A stretch of 6,100 bases of DNA, taken from NCBI GenBank assembly GCA_020054055.1, contig JAGVLZ010000049.1, forward strand, positions 1-6,100, read 5' to 3'. The stretch's first letter is position 1; every line of letters begins with the position of its first letter. The notes under the pieces were generated by a model. The model saw only the letters and a list, made by a program, of their open reading frames with translations. It had not been told where the DNA came from and did not search any database. Below, piece after piece: positions 5,300-6,100 of this stretch. Source of the DNA: Phycisphaerales bacterium (GTDB lineage: Bacteria > Planctomycetota > Phycisphaerae > Phycisphaerales > UBA1924). A program made the translations under genes and the position numbers.

Positions 5300-6013
5300 A
5301 TGCGTGACGAATTTTTAGCAGCAACCAAAAGATCGCTCGCTATGCGTGTCGGCTATCTTTGCTCAAATCCGTCATGTAGGTGCTCGACTGTTGGGCCAGC
5401 GCACGGAGAAGTGGGGACGGTTCTGCTGGGGAAAGCGGCTCATATCACCGCGGCGGCTGCGGGTGGACCACGATACGATCCAAGTCTTTCAATGGAAGCG
5501 CGTCGAAGTCCGTCAAACGGGATTTGGCTTTGCAGCATGTGTGCAGACCTAATTGATCGTGACACAATGCGCTTCCCGATTGAGTTGTTGAACAAGTGGA
5601 AATGCGATGCGGTGGGCGATGCCCTCCGCTCACTTGCGTCGCCGGCAGCGGCGACGCGCCAAGGACCGATGCGTATTCAACTCGACGATGCCGACAAAGC
5701 GTGGCTACAAGCGCTTGCGCTTCCACCAGACAATGACATCGAATCCACAACGGATCGGATGCGAAAAGCCGCGGTGGATGACATCACCGCCTTCCAAGAC
5801 GTTCGCGAGTGGCCCCCTCATGTGGTGACCCCGAACTTGCGGCTGCTGGGAACAGAGACTTCGAGCATCACTCTCGACGGCTTGGCGAGAGGGATTGGGA
5901 CTAGCGAAGGCGTGTGTCTTGTGTCGCCACCCGGGACTGGAAAGACTACAACGCTTGTTCAACTAGCCGAGTCAATCCTTCGCTTTGGTGAAGCCGTCGC
6001 GGTACTAGTGTAG
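5300..6013 (+). CDS. HNH-like/P-loop NTPase, defence-type, truncated by an insertion sequence
   Basis: The surviving 237 residues are the N-terminus of a much larger protein. Residues 1-105 are an HNH-like zinc domain: C21 and C26 (YLCSNPSCRCSTVGP), H48 (GKAAHITAAAAGGPRYDP), N73 (SNGIWLC), C78 and C81 (CSMCADLID), ending FPIELLNKWK. From recollection, this module sits at the N-terminus of NACHT/STAND-like ATPases and other anti-phage proteins. After a linker, a Walker A P-loop appears at 209-216 (SPPGTGKT), with Ser in place of the first Gly. The frame then stops at a TAG inside IS-derived DNA: native sequence ends near 6005-6008, just after the P-loop helix and next strand, so Walker B and everything after it is missing. 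GAGGAAGAG lies 9 nt before the ATG. The His that usually follows the last Cys pair is Ala82. Probably a dead gene, though the HNH-like domain alone could still be made. Its codons are more AT-rich than those of the neighbours. Confidence 0.75.
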   Translation: MRDEFLAATKRSLAMRVGYLCSNPSCRCSTVGPAHGEVGTVLLGKAAHITAAAAGGPRYDPSLSMEARRSPSNGIWLCSMCADLIDRDTMRFPIELLNKWKCDAVGDALRSLASPAAATRQGPMRIQLDDADKAWLQALALPPDNDIESTTDRMRKAAVDDITAFQDVREWPPHVVTPNLRLLGTETSSITLDGLARGIGTSEGVCLVSPPGTGKTTTLVQLAESILRFGEAVAVLV

Positions 6014-6100
6014 TGTTTCACGCTGATGGCACCTTATCGAGTGCGGCGCGTGCGCGGCGGATTTTTTCCATGATGGTCTGAACGCTCGCGGTCCAGACGA
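6006..6100 (-). mobile_element. End of an IS630-family insertion sequence
   Basis: The coding sequence of the HNH/NTPase gene breaks at CTAG (6005-6008). IS630-family elements insert at TA, often within CTAG, and duplicate the TA (6006-6007). Ten nt after this site the minus-strand transposase stop codon appears, normal spacing for an IS end. The proposed tip, reading inward, is GTGTAGTGTTTCACG. The other end, its inverted repeat and the second TA lie outside the window. Confidence 0.65.
6018..6100 (-). CDS. IS630-family transposase, C-terminal end only
   Basis: The last 26 residues of a minus-strand gene entering from the right edge, stop TGA at 6020-6018. They read VWTASVQTIMEK, then IRRARAALDKVPSA. 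This closely resembles the usual C-terminus of IS630-family DDE transposases, which end in a (PF)VWT...IL.KI.RARAAL stretch; the partial codon before V ends in TC and could encode that Phe. The catalytic DDE residues lie outside the window. The identification rests on this tail and on the IS-like break in the neighbouring gene. It reads toward the interrupted HNH/NTPase gene. Confidence 0.65.
   Translation of the reverse strand, partial: VWTASVQTIMEKIRRARAALDKVPSA

Overview
The window looks like GC-rich DNA from a Gram-negative bacterium: it carries an outer-membrane TonB-dependent receptor with a cleavable signal peptide. Receptor style, GC content and the HNH-like/P-loop protein would fit Planctomycetota or a similar phylum, but that assignment is a weak inference.

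Layout. (1) Positions 1-2118, minus strand: a TonB-dependent receptor followed after 22 nt by the first 27 codons of a second exported protein, which runs off the left edge. This looks like a leftward transport or sensing operon and ordinary chromosomal content. (2) Positions 2119-2647: about 530 nt without a convincing gene, rich in small inverted repeats, including a cluster of GCAAC/GTTGC half-sites just before the next gene. (3) Positions 2648-4980, plus strand: a compact recombination module. It holds a Cro/XRE-like regulator with a distinctive C-terminal domain, a small second XRE-type regulator, an excisionase-like HTH protein (ATGA overlap with the previous gene) and a tyrosine recombinase (29 bp overlap with the excisionase). 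(4) Positions 4971-5009: the exact 5' half of a tRNA-Lys(TTT) gene, cut off after the anticodon loop. The integrase stop codon lies inside it, and near-identical 20 bp repeats (tandem TGCGCCA sites) flank it. This has the architecture of an integrase attachment site. (5) Positions 5300-6013, plus strand: an N-terminal fragment of an HNH-like/P-loop NTPase of the type seen in anti-phage STAND proteins. It is cut immediately after Walker A by (6) an IS630-family element whose transposase C-terminus enters on the minus strand at the right edge.

Reading of the whole. The central part is the integration end of a mobile element that uses a tRNA-Lys gene, probably by crossover in the anticodon loop. 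Because int is followed by a 5' half-tRNA and then arm-type repeats, rather than by a complete tRNA, the site is either an attP-like junction or the boundary between two elements stacked in the same tRNA. In the second case the broken defence-like gene would be first cargo of the right-hand element. No complete tRNA, rRNA or CRISPR array is visible.
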